Shown one piece after another: positions 32,893 through 43,087 of a DNA stretch of 49,771 nucleotides. The stretch spans positions 1 to 49,771 of the forward strand of contig CAMATN010000022.1 in assembly GCA_945861155.1 (NCBI GenBank), written 5' to 3'. Positions within the stretch are counted from its first letter, which is position 1, and every line of letters starts with the position of its first letter. Under the pieces are notes generated by a model that saw only the letters and a list, made by a program, of their open reading frames with translations, did not search any database and was not told the DNA's origin. Source of the DNA: Rhizobium sp. Q54 (lineage in GTDB: Bacteria; Pseudomonadota; Alphaproteobacteria; ATCC43930; CGMCC-115725). Position numbers and translations under genes: made by a program.

Positions 32893-35800
32893 TTTTCGTT
32901 CGGGGCACCATAGCCACCGCCGCCCGGCGTCTCGATGACAAACACATCGCCGGGCGCCAGTTCGGTCTTGTCGGTGCCGGTCATCAAATGGCGGCTGCCG
33001 TCTTTGCGCTCGACCCATTGGCGGCCGAGGGCTCCATCGGCGCCGCCGGCGAGCCCGAACGGGGCGATGTTGCGGCGCGACGAGACGATTACGGCGGTCA
33101 TCGGTTCGAGAAAGCGGATCCGCCGCACCGCACCGTCGCCGCCGCGCCAGCGTCCGGCGCCGCCGGAGCCGCGACGGATCGCAAACGCCTCGAGCCGCAC
33201 CGGATAGCGCAGCTCCAAGACTTCCGGGTCGGTCATCCGGGTGTTGGTCATGTGGGTGTGCACCGCCGAGACGCCGTCGAACCCCGGCCCGGCGCCGGCT
33301 CCGCCGCAGATCGTCTCGTAGTATTGGCGGGTCGCGTCGCCGAAAATGAAGTTGTTCATCGTCGCCTGGCTGCACGCCAGCGCTCCGACCGCGCCCAACA
33401 GCGCATTGACGACGGCCTGCGAGGTCTCGGTGTTGCCGGCGACGACCGCCGCCCCCGGCTGCGGCGACAGAAAGGTGCCGGGCGGGATCACCAGCCGGAT
33501 CGGCTTCAGGCAGCCGTCGTTCAGCGGAATGTCGCTGCCGACCAGGCAGCGCAGCGCATAGAGGACCGCGGAGCGGGTCACCGCCGGCGGCGCGTTGAAA
33601 TTGTCGTCGCGCTGAGCGCCGGTGCCGGTGAAGTCGACCGTCGCGGTGCGCGCCCGGTGATCGACGGTGAGGGCGACCCGGAGCGGCGAGCAATCGTCCA
33701 TCGTATAGGCGAACGAGCCGTCGCCGATCCGGTCGATCACCCGGCGGACGCTCTCCTCGGCGTTGTCCATCACGTGATGCATATAGGCGCGCACCACCTC
33801 CAGGCCGAAGCGGGCAACGACGCCGCGCAACTCCTGCACGCCCTTCTCGTTGGCCGCGATCTGCGCCTTGATGTCGGCCACGTTGACGTCGGGGCTGCGC
33901 GCCGGGTAGGTCGCCGATGCCAGCACATGGCGGAACTCGGCCTCGCGCAATTCGCCGCCATCGACCAACAGGAAATTGTCGAGGACGACGCCTTCCTCTT
34001 CGAGGGTGCGCGAGACCGGCGGCGTCGAGCCCGGGGTGATGCCGCCGATGTCGGCGTGGTGCCCGCGATTGGCGACGAAAAACAGGATGTCGCGCCCGGC
34101 GGCCCCGGCGGCCCCGGCGATGTCGAACACCGGGGTGATCACGGTCACGTCGGGCAGGTGAGTGCCGCCGTTATACGGGTTGTTGAGGGCAACCACGTCG
34201 CCCGGCTTCAAGGTGCCGCGCCGCAGCCGCAGCACGGTCTGCACGCTTTCGCCCATTGCGCCCAAATGGATCGGGATATGCGGGGCGTTGGCCACCAGCC
34301 CGCCTTCGGCGTCGAACACCGCGCAGGAAAAATCCAGCCGCTCCTTGATGTTGACGCTGAGCGAGGTGTTCTGCAGCACCGCCCCCATCTGCTCGGCGAC
34401 GTTCATGAACAGATTGTTGAACAGCTCGAGCAGCACCGGATCGGGTGTCGCACTGCCGGCGGCCATCCGTGTCGCGCGCGGCTCGACGCGGCGCAGCAGC
34501 ATATGGTCGAGATCGGTCACTTCGGCGCGCCATCCCGGCTCGATGACCGTGGTCGCGTTGGCCTCGCGGATCAGCGCCGGCCCGGCGATATGGTCGCCCG
34601 CCCGCAAACCCGTGCGGTCGAACACCGGCGCGACATGCTCGGCGCCGCTGGTCCACAGGGCGACCTGGTCCATCGCGTCAGGGCCACCGCCGGCGCGACG
34701 CGGCACCCGGATCTCGCGGACCGGCTCGCCGGCGGCGCTCGCCTCGACCGCCAGCGCCTCGACGACCAGTTTCCGTTCGGGCGTGGCAAAGCCGAACCGC
34801 GCGCGATGCGCCTCGGTAAACACCGGCACGACCCGATCGGGCGGGCCATAGGGCACGATCAACGCCGTATCGGTCCCCTGATAGCGCAGGTGAAGCATGT
34901 GCCGGATTTCGATCTCCTCCGGCTCGGCGCCCTGCGCTGCCAAGGCCGCCCTCGCTTCCTGCGCCAGCCGCGCGGCGAGCGCCTCCAGCCCGGCCATCTC
35001 GTCCGCCGCGAACGGCGCCTCGACGGCCTGCTCGCGCATGAATGTCTGGTCCGCGAGCCCCATGCCGTAGGCCGACAGCACCCCGGCGTAGGGGTGGATG
35101 AAAACGGTCTCCATGCCGAGTTCGTCCGCCACCAGGCAGGCATGCTGGCCGCCGGCGCCGCCAAAGCATTGCAGCGCAAAGCGCGTGGCGTCGTGCCCCT
35201 TCTGCACCGAAACCTGCTTGATCGCGTTGGCCATGTTCCCGACCGCGACGCGCAGGAACCCTTCGGCAACCGCCCTCGGGTCCTGGGGTTTGCCGGTGGC
35301 GGATGCGATCTCGTCGGCCAGGGCGGCGAATTTTGCCGCGACCACCGCGGTATCGAGCGGCTGGTCCGCCGCGGGGCCGAAGATCGCCGGGAAATGCGCC
35401 GGCTGAAGCTTGCCGACGCAGACATTGGCGTCGGTCACGGTCAACGGGCCGCCGCGGCGGTATGAGGCCGGCCCGGGATCGGCGCCGGCGGAGGCCGGGC
35501 CGACGCGGAACCGCGCCCCGTCGAAATCGAGGATCGAGCCGCCGCCGGCCGCCACGGTGTTGATCGCCATCATCGGGGCGCGCATGCGCACCCCGGCCAC
35601 CTGGGTCTCGAAGGTGCGCTCGAACTGGCCGGCGTAAAGCGCCACGTCGGTCGAGGTGCCGCCCATGTCGAAGCTGATGATCCGGTCGAACCCGGCGGCG
35701 GAAGCGGTGCGAGCCGCGCCGACGATGCCCCCGGCCGGACCCGACAGGATCGCGTCCTTGCCCTGGAAGCCCGCCGCGTCGGCGAGGCCGCCGCTCGACT

Positions 35801-36536
35801 GCATGAAATAGAGCCGCACGCCCTGAAGCTCGGCCGCGACCTGGTCGACGTAGCGGCGCAGGATCGGCGAGAGATAGGCGTCGACCACGGTGGTGTCGCC
35901 GCGCGGGACGAGGCGCAGCAATGCGCTGACCTGATGGCTGGCCGAGACCTGCGCGAACCCGGCCGCCCGCGCCAATTCGGCCAGGCGGCGCTCGTGCTCC
36001 GGATACTTCCACGCATGCATCAGCACGATGGCGCAGGCGCTGATGCCCGCCGCGCGCGCCTCGGCAAAGGCGCGGCCGGCGTCGGCTTCATCGAGCGCCT
36101 CGATCTCGCTGCCGTCGATGCCGACCCGGCCGCCGATTTCGACCACGCTCTCGTACAGCATGCTCGGCAGCCGGATATCGAGATCGAACAGGCGCGGCCG
36201 CGTCTGGTTGCCGATCCGCAATGCGTCCGCGAACCCGGGGTTGACCACCAGCAGGGTGCGCTCGCCTTGGCGTTCGAGCAGCGCGTTGGTGGCCACGGTC
36301 GTGCCCATCTTCACCGCCTCGACGATGCCGGGCGGGATCGGCGCCTCCAGCTTGAGGCCCAGCACCATCTTGATGCCGGCGATCGCCGCGTCGCGGTAGC
36401 GGCCCGGGTTCTGGCTCAGCAGCTTGCGGGTCGACAGGCTCCCATCGGGCGCGCGGGCGACGATGTCGGTAAACGTGCCGCCCCGATCGATCCAGAATTG
36501 CCAGCCGCCGTGCCCGGCTTCGTTGCGCCTTGTCAT
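32889..36536 (-). CDS. 5-oxoprolinase / HyuA-HyuB fusion
   Basis: This 1215-residue protein joins a hydantoinase A half, starting [19 protein letters not shown] with the ATP-site [11 protein letters not shown], to a hydantoinase B half. The B half starts near [20 protein letters not shown] and ends [13 protein letters not shown]. This is the architecture and length of ATP-dependent 5-oxoprolinase, which opens pyroglutamate to glutamate. Separate HyuA/HyuB pairs act on hydantoins instead. GGAGCGGCA precedes the ATG. The next gene is coupled by a four-base overlap. With the gamma-glutamyltransferase near 9 kb it would complete part of a gamma-glutamyl cycle, though the two are not linked. Confidence 0.93.
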   Translation of the reverse strand: MTRRNEAGHGGWQFWIDRGGTFTDIVARAPDGSLSTRKLLSQNPGRYRDAAIAGIKMVLGLKLEAPIPPGIVEAVKMGTTVATNALLERQGERTLLVVNPGFADALRIGNQTRPRLFDLDIRLPSMLYESVVEIGGRVGIDGSEIEALDEADAGRAFAEARAAGISACAIVLMHAWKYPEHERRLAELARAAGFAQVSASHQVSALLRLVPRGDTTVVDAYLSPILRRYVDQVAAELQGVRLYFMQSSGGLADAAGFQGKDAILSGPAGGIVGAARTASAAGFDRIISFDMGGTSTDVALYAGQFERTFETQVAGVRMRAPMMAINTVAAGGGSILDFDGARFRVGPASAGADPGPASYRRGGPLTVTDANVCVGKLQPAHFPAIFGPAADQPLDTAVVAAKFAALADEIASATGKPQDPRAVAEGFLRVAVGNMANAIKQVSVQKGHDATRFALQCFGGAGGQHACLVADELGMETVFIHPYAGVLSAYGMGLADQTFMREQAVEAPFAADEMAGLEALAARLAQEARAALAAQGAEPEEIEIRHMLHLRYQGTDTALIVPYGPPDRVVPVFTEAHRARFGFATPERKLVVEALAVEASAAGEPVREIRVPRRAGGGPDAMDQVALWTSGAEHVAPVFDRTGLRAGDHIAGPALIREANATTVIEPGWRAEVTDLDHMLLRRVEPRATRMAAGSATPDPVLLELFNNLFMNVAEQMGAVLQNTSLSVNIKERLDFSCAVFDAEGGLVANAPHIPIHLGAMGESVQTVLRLRRGTLKPGDVVALNNPYNGGTHLPDVTVITPVFDIAGAAGAAGRDILFFVANRGHHADIGGITPGSTPPVSRTLEEEGVVLDNFLLVDGGELREAEFRHVLASATYPARSPDVNVADIKAQIAANEKGVQELRGVVARFGLEVVRAYMHHVMDNAEESVRRVIDRIGDGSFAYTMDDCSPLRVALTVDHRARTATVDFTGTGAQRDDNFNAPPAVTRSAVLYALRCLVGSDIPLNDGCLKPIRLVIPPGTFLSPQPGAAVVAGNTETSQAVVNALLGAVGALACSQATMNNFIFGDATRQYYETICGGAGAGPGFDGVSAVHTHMTNTRMTDPEVLELRYPVRLEAFAIRRGSGGAGRWRGGDGAVRRIRFLEPMTAVIVSSRRNIAPFGLAGGADGALGRQWVERKDGSRHLMTGTDKTELAPGDVFVIETPGGGGYGAPNEK

Positions 36537-36646
36537 TGCCGCTCCACGATCCGCTCGCCCGGTGCGTCAACCGGTCCGGCGTGCGCGTTGTCGGCAATTG
36601 ATCGGCTGGCCGCAACGAAAATTGGTCGCAACCGATCGAGAGATCG

Positions 36647-37642
36647 TCATGCCGGCAAAGGCGGGATTCCCAAAAACGCCGCGAGCAACAATCGCGCGGC
36701 GGCGGCGGGGGTGCGGGCGCCGGCGATGACCTCGCGCTCGATCTCGGCGAGGCGCTCGGCGACAGCAGGCGCGGCTCGGAACCGCTCGACGAGGCCGTCG
36801 CCGATCTCCGTCCACAGCGCGGCGCGGGCCTGCTCCGCACGACGATGCTGCCAACCGCCGTTCGCTTCGAGCACGGCGCGAAACCGCGCGACATCGTCCC
36901 ACACGGCGTCGATGCCGCTGCCGGTCAGCGCCGAGACGGCGCGCACCGCGACCTGCCATTCGGGAATTGCCGGGCGAATGAGGCGCATCGCGTTGGCATA
37001 TTCGGCGGCGGCGCGCCGCGCGTGGTCCAACAACGCGCCATCCGCCTTGTTGACCAGGATCAGGTCGGCCAGTTCGACGATGCCGCGCTTGATGCCCTGC
37101 AATTCGTCGCCGGCGGCCGGCGGCAGCACCAAGACGAACATGTCGACCATCTCGGCGACATTCGTTTCGGCCTGGCCGGCGCCGACCGTCTCGACGATGA
37201 CCGTGTCGAAGCCGGCCGCCTCGCAGACGAGGATCGCCTCGCGGGTACGCCGCGCGACGCCGCCCATTTCCACGCCGGCCGAGGAGGGCCGGATGAACGC
37301 CGCCGGGGCACGCCCGAGCTCGGCCATCCGCGTCTTGTCGCCGAGAATGGCGCCGCCGCCGCGTTTTGACCCGGGGTCGACCGCCAGCACCGCGATGCGG
37401 CGCCCGCGCGCGATGCCGTCGAGCCCGAAACGCTCGATCAGGGTCGATTTGCCGGCGCCGGGCGGCCCGGAAATGCCGATGCGGGTGGCGCCGCCGGTCG
37501 CCGGCAGGATCGCCTCGATCAGTCTTTCCGCCTGATGGCGGTGGTCCGGGCGGGTCGATTCGACCAGCGTGACGGCGCGGGCGAGCGCTCGCCGGTTGCC
37601 GCCGCGCAGCGCGGCGACGAGGTCGTCAGCGGCCACGCTCAT
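36647..37642 (-). CDS. meaB: MeaB, methylmalonyl-CoA mutase-associated GTPase
   Basis: This 331-residue G3E-family GTPase has the P-loop GPPGAGKSTLIE, VDPGSKRGGGAILGDKTRM, and the Walker B VIVETVGAGQAE. The G4 element is ILVNKADG, and the C-terminal helical dimerisation part ends LAAFLGIPPLPA. MeaB protects and reloads B12 in methylmalonyl-CoA mutase. The mutase genes themselves are not in this window, although an epimerase-like protein is. The 3' end runs through a tgccggcaaaggcgggattc stretch that looks like a dispersed repeat and encodes the last residues. It starts 21 bases after the ABC transporter gene stops. Confidence 0.93.
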   Translation of the reverse strand: MSVAADDLVAALRGGNRRALARAVTLVESTRPDHRHQAERLIEAILPATGGATRIGISGPPGAGKSTLIERFGLDGIARGRRIAVLAVDPGSKRGGGAILGDKTRMAELGRAPAAFIRPSSAGVEMGGVARRTREAILVCEAAGFDTVIVETVGAGQAETNVAEMVDMFVLVLPPAAGDELQGIKRGIVELADLILVNKADGALLDHARRAAAEYANAMRLIRPAIPEWQVAVRAVSALTGSGIDAVWDDVARFRAVLEANGGWQHRRAEQARAALWTEIGDGLVERFRAAPAVAERLAEIEREVIAGARTPAAAARLLLAAFLGIPPLPA

Positions 37643-37663
37643 TCCAGGATGACCGCGGGCCGC

Positions 37664-39523
37664 TCAGTTCGCGGCCAGCGCCGCTTCGCGCTCGGCCGCC
37701 TCCTGCTGGCGCGCCCACATCATCGCATAGACGCCGCCGCGCGCGAGCAGCTCGCGATGATGGCCGCGCTCGACGATGCGGCCGCCATCGAGCACCAGTA
37801 TCTGGTCGGAATCGACGACGGTCGACAGGCGGTGCGCGATGACGATGGTGGTGCGGTCGATGGCGACCTCGGCGAGGCTCGCCTGTATCTCGCGCTCGGT
37901 CTTCGTATCGAGCGCCGAGGTCGCCTCGTCGAAGATCAGGATGTCGGGCGCCTTCAGCACGACCCGCGCGATCGCGACGCGCTGTTTTTCGCCCCCCGAC
38001 AGCTTGAGGCCGCGTTCGCCGACCGTCGTGTCGTAGCCGTCGGGCAATGCCGCGATAAAATCGTGAATGCGCGCGAGGTGGGCGGCGGCCTCGATCTCGG
38101 CCGGGTCGGCGCCGGGCCGGCCATAGGCGATGTTGTAGTAGATCGTATCGTTGAACAGCACGGTGTCCTGCGGCACGACGCCGATCGAACGCCTGAGGCT
38201 GTCCTGGGTTACCTCGCGCAGATCCTGGCCGTCGATCAGGATGGCGCCGGCATTGGCGTCGTAGAAGCGGAAGAGCAGCCGGGCGATCGTCGACTTGCCG
38301 GCGCCGCTCGGTCCGACGATCGCAAAGGTGGCGCCGGCCGGCACCGTGAAATCGACGTCCCGCAGGATCGGCCGGCGTTCGTCGTAATAAAAATCGACAT
38401 GGCGGAAGGCGACCGTGCCGCGCCCGACCGCGAGCGGAGGCGCCGCCGGCCGGTCCTCGATCTCCGGCGCGATCTTCATGATCGCCATCATCTGTTCGAG
38501 ATCGGTCAGCGACTGCTTGATGTTGCGATACACCATGCCGAGGAAGTTGAGCGGCTGGTAGAGTTGCAGCAGGTAGGCGTTGACCAGCACGAAATCGCCG
38601 ACCGTCATCGTGCCGGCCGCCACCCCCTGCGCGGCGAGGACCATTACCCCGATCAGCCCGATGGCGATGATTACGCCCTGGCCGACATTGAGCAGCGCCA
38701 GCGTCGTCTCGCTCTTGACGGCGGCGCCTTCATAGGCGGTCAGGGCGCGGTCGTAGCGCGCGGCCTCGTGCGCCTCGTTGGCGAAATACTTGACGGTCTC
38801 GTAGTTCAGCAGGCTGTCGACCGCCTTGGTGTTGGCCTCGCTGTTGCGCTCGTTCATCTCGCGGCGGAAGCGAATGCGCCAATCGGTCACGAGGAAGGTA
38901 AAGGCAACATACGCGACGATCGTCGCCAGCGTGACGAGCGCGAAAGTCCAGCTGTAGAGCTTCCACAGGATCGCGCAGACGACAACGATCTCGAACACCG
39001 TCGGCACGACGTTGAACAGCATGAACGACAGCAGGAATTCGATGCCCGCCGTGCCGCGCTCAACCGCGCGCGCCAGACCGCCGGTGCGCCGTTCGAGATG
39101 AAAGCGCAGCGACAGCGCATGGATGTGCCGGAAGGTCGACAGCGCCATCCGGCGCACCGCGCGCTGGCCGACCTTGGCGAAAACCGCGTTGCGCAGCTCG
39201 TTGAAACCCTGCGAGGTGATCCGCGCCGCGCCATAGGCGAGGATGACCGCGACCGGCACCGCGATCAGGGCGCCGGGATCGGGCATCGAGAGCGCGTCGA
39301 CGGCATGCTTGTAAAAGAACGGGATCGTGATGTTGACCAGCTTGCCGGCGATCAGCAGCACCAGCGCCAGCACCACGCGGGCGCGCAGCTCGAGCGAATC
39401 GCGCGGCCACAGATAGGGGCCGAGCCCCTTCAGCGCGCGCAGCCCCTCGCCGAGACGCTCTTCAGGCTCCGGCAGACCGGAAACCGACGAGCGGCCGACC
39501 ACCCGGGCGCTTCTGGGGCTCAT
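37664..39523 (-). CDS. Atm1-type ABC exporter (ATPase/permease)
   Basis: This 619-residue half-transporter has six hydrophobic segments in its N-terminal ~350 residues, including YVAFTFLVTDWRIRFRREMN and NSEANTKAVDSLLNYETVKYF, both strongly Atm1-like. The C-terminal nucleotide-binding domain has Walker A GPSGAGKSTIARL, signature LSGGEKQR, Walker B ILIFDEATSALD and the switch histidine in IAHRLSTV. Atm1 and NaAtm1 export glutathione-linked sulfur or metal complexes. The ATG lies in a 14-bp tandem repeat; the other ATGs in that repeat are out of frame. The MFS gene upstream ends 43 bases before it. Confidence 0.93.
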   Translation of the reverse strand: MSPRSARVVGRSSVSGLPEPEERLGEGLRALKGLGPYLWPRDSLELRARVVLALVLLIAGKLVNITIPFFYKHAVDALSMPDPGALIAVPVAVILAYGAARITSQGFNELRNAVFAKVGQRAVRRMALSTFRHIHALSLRFHLERRTGGLARAVERGTAGIEFLLSFMLFNVVPTVFEIVVVCAILWKLYSWTFALVTLATIVAYVAFTFLVTDWRIRFRREMNERNSEANTKAVDSLLNYETVKYFANEAHEAARYDRALTAYEGAAVKSETTLALLNVGQGVIIAIGLIGVMVLAAQGVAAGTMTVGDFVLVNAYLLQLYQPLNFLGMVYRNIKQSLTDLEQMMAIMKIAPEIEDRPAAPPLAVGRGTVAFRHVDFYYDERRPILRDVDFTVPAGATFAIVGPSGAGKSTIARLLFRFYDANAGAILIDGQDLREVTQDSLRRSIGVVPQDTVLFNDTIYYNIAYGRPGADPAEIEAAAHLARIHDFIAALPDGYDTTVGERGLKLSGGEKQRVAIARVVLKAPDILIFDEATSALDTKTEREIQASLAEVAIDRTTIVIAHRLSTVVDSDQILVLDGGRIVERGHHRELLARGGVYAMMWARQQEAAEREAALAAN

Positions 39524-39551
39524 GCGGAGGGGCTCATGCGGAGGGGCTCAT
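39517..39551. repeat. 14-bp tandem repeat at ABC gene start
   Basis: The unit ggctcatgcggagg is repeated with a partial third copy. Each unit carries an ATG on the minus strand, but because 14 is not a multiple of three only the innermost one is in frame with the transporter. Confidence 0.75.
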
Positions 39552-39565
39552 AGTGGCAGGGCTCA

Positions 39566-40762
39566 TCAGGCTGGTCCCGGCGGGGGTTGCGGGCGCGGCG
39601 CCAGGGCGGCGGTCATGCCGCGCGGCACCCGCCACCCGATCAGCAACGCGCCCAATACCAGCACGGCCCCCCACAGGAACGGGCTGTTGGGGCCGAAGGC
39701 GGTGAACAGCCCTCCGGCGATCAGCGGACCGAGGACGCGCGACAGGCTGCCGACCGATTGCGCGACCCCCATGATTTCGCCCTGCTGTTCCGCCCCAGCG
39801 CTGCGCGAGATCAGGCTGTTGATCGAGGGCTGCATCGCGCCCATGCCGAGCGCCAGCGCGCTGACGGCGACGATCAGCGTCGGCAGCTCGCGCGCGAAGG
39901 GCATGACCAACAGCCCAAGCGCGATCAGCGCCAGCCCGGCAAGCATCAGCCGTTCTTCGCCGAACCACCGGGTCAAGGGGCCGATCAAGCCGCCCTGCAT
40001 CAGCGCCGACAACACCCCGACGTAAAAGAATACAAAGCCGGTCGAGCGCGGCCCCCAGCCGAATTGCGCGATGGCCCACCAGGCGAAAATCGTCTCCATG
40101 CCGGAAAAGGCGAGGGTCACCAGAAAAAACACACCGAGCAGCCGCGCCAGCACCGGCCGACTGAAGCTCGCCCGGGTGGCGGCGATCCGGCCGCGCGAGC
40201 GATATGTCCCCGGCGACGCGAGGCTTTCCGGCAAAATGAGGATGACGCCGACAAAAGCGGTGAACGACAGCCCGGCGGCGATCAGGCAGGGCGTCGCGAG
40301 GTCGGCGGTGGCGAGGTCGTCGCCGGCGATGACGCCGCCCAGCGCCGGCCCGATGATGAAGCCGAGCCCGAATGCCGCGCCGATCAGCCCCATGCCCTTG
40401 GCGCGATTCTCCGGCGTCGTCACATCGGCGATATAGGCTTGCGCGGCGGCGATGTTACCGGCACAGGCGCCGGCCAACCCGCGCGCCACGAACAGCATCC
40501 ACAGCTCGGTGGCGAAAGCGAGCCAGACATAAGCCAGCGCCGCGGCGGCCATGCTCGTCATCAGCACCGGCCGCCGGCCGACGCGGTCGCTCAACCGGCC
40601 CCATAGCGGCGCGGTCAGCATCGACATCAGCGAGTAGGAGGCGAACAGGCCCGTCATCTGCAGCGGCGAAGCGTGGAAGCGCTCGGCGTAGAACGGCAGC
40701 AGCGGGATGACCAGTCCGAACCCGACGAGATCGACAAAAACGATGAGGAAGAGGATGGGCAT
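39566..40762 (-). CDS. MFS transporter, TetA-like drug exporter
   Basis: This 398-residue protein has twelve hydrophobic segments of the major facilitator fold. The first helix MPILFLIVFVDLVGFGLVIPLLP, the motif-A loop GRLSDRVGRRPVL and the motif-C-like GLGFIIGPALGGV match the DHA1/TetA group. Many relatives export unknown small molecules, so tetracycline resistance is not implied. The ATG was preferred to a TTG 13 codons upstream because family members start right at this helix; neither has a good ribosome-binding site. It is the first gene of the minus-strand run and is divergent from the Flp pilin gene. Confidence 0.88.
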   Translation of the reverse strand: MPILFLIVFVDLVGFGLVIPLLPFYAERFHASPLQMTGLFASYSLMSMLTAPLWGRLSDRVGRRPVLMTSMAAAALAYVWLAFATELWMLFVARGLAGACAGNIAAAQAYIADVTTPENRAKGMGLIGAAFGLGFIIGPALGGVIAGDDLATADLATPCLIAAGLSFTAFVGVILILPESLASPGTYRSRGRIAATRASFSRPVLARLLGVFFLVTLAFSGMETIFAWWAIAQFGWGPRSTGFVFFYVGVLSALMQGGLIGPLTRWFGEERLMLAGLALIALGLLVMPFARELPTLIVAVSALALGMGAMQPSINSLISRSAGAEQQGEIMGVAQSVGSLSRVLGPLIAGGLFTAFGPNSPFLWGAVLVLGALLIGWRVPRGMTAALAPRPQPPPGPA

Positions 40763-41048
40763 GAAGCGTTGTTGATATCGCGCGGGCGCCACGCCGAACA
40801 AGAGGCGAGGTTGGAGGGCAGGAGCGGGGCTGTCGCCCAGGCCAGCGAATCGTCGTGGCGCGGTCCCACTCGATCAGGCGTCGCCGCCTTCCCGCGACAT
40901 CCGCTTTTATAGCTAAAGCCCGGCAAACTTGGCGCAAATTTGCCTTGCGGTTGGGGATGAATTTTTCTCGACACGGAACGGAATTAACCGCACCTTAATC
41001 CCGGCCGGGCTTTATTTGGGTCGCCCGAACAAACCTAGGAGCCTTCCA

Positions 41049-41237
41049 ATGAGCGTATTCAAGCACGTGATGGAGCAGAATTCGGTGTTCAACCGCTTGC
41101 TGCGTGACGATTCCGGCGCCACCGCGATCGAATACGGCCTGATCGCCGCCTTGATCGCCGTCGCCGCGATCGCCGCGTTCCAGCTCGTCGGCACCAACCT
41201 GAGCAGCATCTTCAACACCATCGCGGGCGATCTGTAA
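41049..41237 (+). CDS. Flp/Fap-type IVb pilin, orphan
   Basis: This 62-residue prepilin has a short charged leader (MSVFKHVMEQNSVFNRLLRDDSG), then ATAIEYGLIAALIAVAAIAAF. Glu and Tyr at mature positions five and six are as in Flp pilins, and cleavage should follow the Gly before ATAIEY. The last part, LVGTNLSSIFNTIAGDL, is typical. TAGGAG precedes the ATG. No tad/cpa secretion genes or prepilin peptidase lie nearby, so assembly must use genes elsewhere. A T-run hairpin follows 150 bases downstream. Confidence 0.95.
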   Translation: MSVFKHVMEQNSVFNRLLRDDSGATAIEYGLIAALIAVAAIAAFQLVGTNLSSIFNTIAGDL

Positions 41238-41282
41238 TCGCGCGCGGCGCCTGATTCGGCGTCGCTAACCGGCCGACCTCGC

Positions 41283-41313
41283 CGTCATTGCCGGGCGCGA
41301 CCCGGCAATGACG
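41283..41313. repeat. Perfect palindrome cgtcattgccggg
   Basis: Thirteen-base arms (cgtcattgccggg / cccggcaatgacg) surround a 5-base loop. It follows the pilin gene by 45 bases and has no T-run. It resembles the other gtcatt-type dispersed repeats in the window. Confidence 0.85.
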
Positions 41314-41385
41314 CAGCTTGGGGCGCCGCCATACGCGAGCGGTCGTGCAGGGCCTGTCCGATCGGGCCGTGACGCAATCGATTAG

Positions 41386-41425
41386 GCCCCGGTCGGCTGA
41401 CTAGCCCGGCCGGGGGCTTTTTTTT
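41386..41425 (+). terminator. Rho-independent terminator after pilin gene
   Basis: A GC-rich stem (gccccggtcggc with gcccggccgggggc, one bulge) is followed by eight consecutive T. This is the clearest intrinsic terminator in the window and probably ends the pilin transcript. Confidence 0.85.
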
Positions 41426-41590
41426 GCGTCGGCCGCGTTCCAACCCTGGCTCGATTGCCGCGCGGCCATGCCGATTCGCGCCGCTTGGGCTTGGCTTTCA
41501 AAAAATTTCGGACCACGCCTTGCCCGACCGAGGGTACGCGAGACTAGAATGGCTCGGGATACCTCGGCTCAGCCGGTAGGAGTGTGGGCA

Positions 41591-42472
41591 ATGCAGCTTG
41601 GCAAACTGGGCGTATGGGCGGCGATGGACGTGCTGACGGCGGCCGAGGGCGCCGAGTTCGCGCGCCGCGTCGAAGCGTGGGGCTATTCCGCGTTGTGGCT
41701 GCCCGAGAGTCGCGGCCGCAATGTGCTGGTTCATTCGTCGTGGCTGCTCGCCAACACAACCGACCTGATCATCGCCCCGGGGATCGCGAACATCTACGCG
41801 CGCGACGCGATGGCGATGGCGAACGGCCAGCGCGCCCTCGCCGAACAGTCGGGCGGGCGCTTTCTGCTCGGCATCGGCGTGTCGCACGCGCCGATGGTGA
41901 CGGGGCTGCGCGGCCATGATTACGGCAAGCCGGTCACGACGATGCGCGCCTATCTGAACGCGATGCTGGCCGCACCTTATCTCGCCCCCGACCCGCCGGA
42001 GCGCCCGCCGACCATCGTCGCCGCGCTGGGCCCGCGCATGATGGCGCTGTCCGGCGAGCTTGCCGATGGCGCGCATCCCTACAATGTTCCGCCCGAGCAC
42101 ACCGCCGAGGCGCGCCGCATTCTCGGGCCCGGCAAGCTGCTATGCCCCGAAGTCTGGGTGCTGCTCGAAACCGAGGCGGCCGCGGCGCGATCGGCGGCGC
42201 GCCAGGCGCTGGCCTCGTACATGCGGCTCGACAATTACGTCAACAACTGGCGCCGGCTTGGCTTTGGCGACGACGATCTGGCGGGCGGCGGGTCGGACCG
42301 CTTCATCGACGCCAATGTCGCCTGGGGCAGCGAGCAGGCGATCCGCAAGCGCATCGACGAGCATTGGGCCGCCGGCGCCGACCATGTGTGCATCCAATCG
42401 ATCAATCCCGACGGCTCGCGCCGGCCGGACGAGAGGGTGCTGGCGCTGCTCGCCCCCCGCACTCGGAGCTAG
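41591..42472 (+). CDS. LLM-class flavin-dependent oxidoreductase
   Basis: This 293-residue luciferase-like TIM-barrel protein starts MQLGKLGVWAAMD. It has ESRGRNVLVHSSWLLANTTDLIIAPGIANIYARDA, then RFLLGIGVSHAP and PTIVAALGPRMMALSGELADGAHPY, matching the probable F420-dependent group of the LLM family. FMN rather than F420 as the cofactor cannot be excluded. TAGGAG is placed about ten bases before the ATG, which decides against an upstream start. It is preceded by the pilin terminator and followed by apaG after 133 bases. Substrate unknown. Confidence 0.88.
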   Translation: MQLGKLGVWAAMDVLTAAEGAEFARRVEAWGYSALWLPESRGRNVLVHSSWLLANTTDLIIAPGIANIYARDAMAMANGQRALAEQSGGRFLLGIGVSHAPMVTGLRGHDYGKPVTTMRAYLNAMLAAPYLAPDPPERPPTIVAALGPRMMALSGELADGAHPYNVPPEHTAEARRILGPGKLLCPEVWVLLETEAAAARSAARQALASYMRLDNYVNNWRRLGFGDDDLAGGGSDRFIDANVAWGSEQAIRKRIDEHWAAGADHVCIQSINPDGSRRPDERVLALLAPRTRS

Positions 42473-42605
42473 CATGGCGCGCATCTAAGCCAGCGCGCCG
42501 ATGAGACCTCCACCTTGACGGGTTCCCCCTTGCCACCGACATTGTGAGCGCCGGGTTCGGGGACGATTGCCCGCGAGGGCACACAACCGCAAGGTTCCCT
42601 GAGCC

Positions 42606-42998
42606 ATGTATTCCGAAATTACCCGATCGATCAAAGTCACGGTGCGCCCGTTCTATCTCGAACAGCATTCCTCGCCCACCGACAATCACTATGTCTGGGC
42701 CTATCACGTGCGCATCGAGAACGGCGGCAGCGAGACCGTGCAGCTGCGCCGGCGCCATTGGCAGATCACCGATAGCCACGGGCGCCAGCAGGATGTGCGC
42801 GGCCCCGGCGTCGTCGGCGAGGAGCCCGTCCTCGCCCCCGGTGAAAGCTTTGAGTACACCAGCAGCTGCCCGCTGCCGACGCCGTCCGGCTTTATGGTCG
42901 GCGATTACGAGATGGAGACGCGGGCCGGCGAGAATTTCCTCGTGCGGGTTCCCGCCTTTTCCCTCGACACGCCGCAGCAGCCGACCCGGCTCAACTGA
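42606..42998 (+). CDS. apaG: ApaG (DUF525) protein
   Basis: This 130-residue beta-sandwich protein has the full ApaG pattern: [77 protein letters not shown]. ApaG is linked to Co2+/Mg2+ effects and Ap4A turnover in enterobacteria, but its biochemical role is not settled. AAGG lies about ten bases upstream. It stands in front of folE on the same strand. Confidence 0.96.
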   Translation: MYSEITRSIKVTVRPFYLEQHSSPTDNHYVWAYHVRIENGGSETVQLRRRHWQITDSHGRQQDVRGPGVVGEEPVLAPGESFEYTSSCPLPTPSGFMVGDYEMETRAGENFLVRVPAFSLDTPQQPTRLN

Positions 42999-43087
42999 CC
43001 GGACTTATTCAACTACCGGACTTAACTGCACCCCTACAGGGGAGGGAGCGCCGCTGGCGCCGTTCTCCTGTTGAGAAGGGAGACCAG

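Larger units (their letters stand above)
41238..41590. other. Gap between pilin and LLM oxidoreductase genes
   Basis: This 353-base stretch holds a perfect palindrome at 41283 and a T-run terminator near 41386. After the terminator there are about 165 bases that must contain the promoter of the next gene. A reading frame continues upstream of the next gene's ATG but has no ribosome-binding site and no family resemblance. Confidence 0.6.

Noticed and set aside
32988-35465. Plus-strand open frame of 825 codons
   Set aside because: Antisense to the 5-oxoprolinase gene; no recognisable domain and a shadow-like composition.
39566-40762. Tetracycline-resistance gene
   Set aside because: The protein is TetA-like at the fold level only. 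There is no tetR neighbour, and many unrelated exporters share these motifs.
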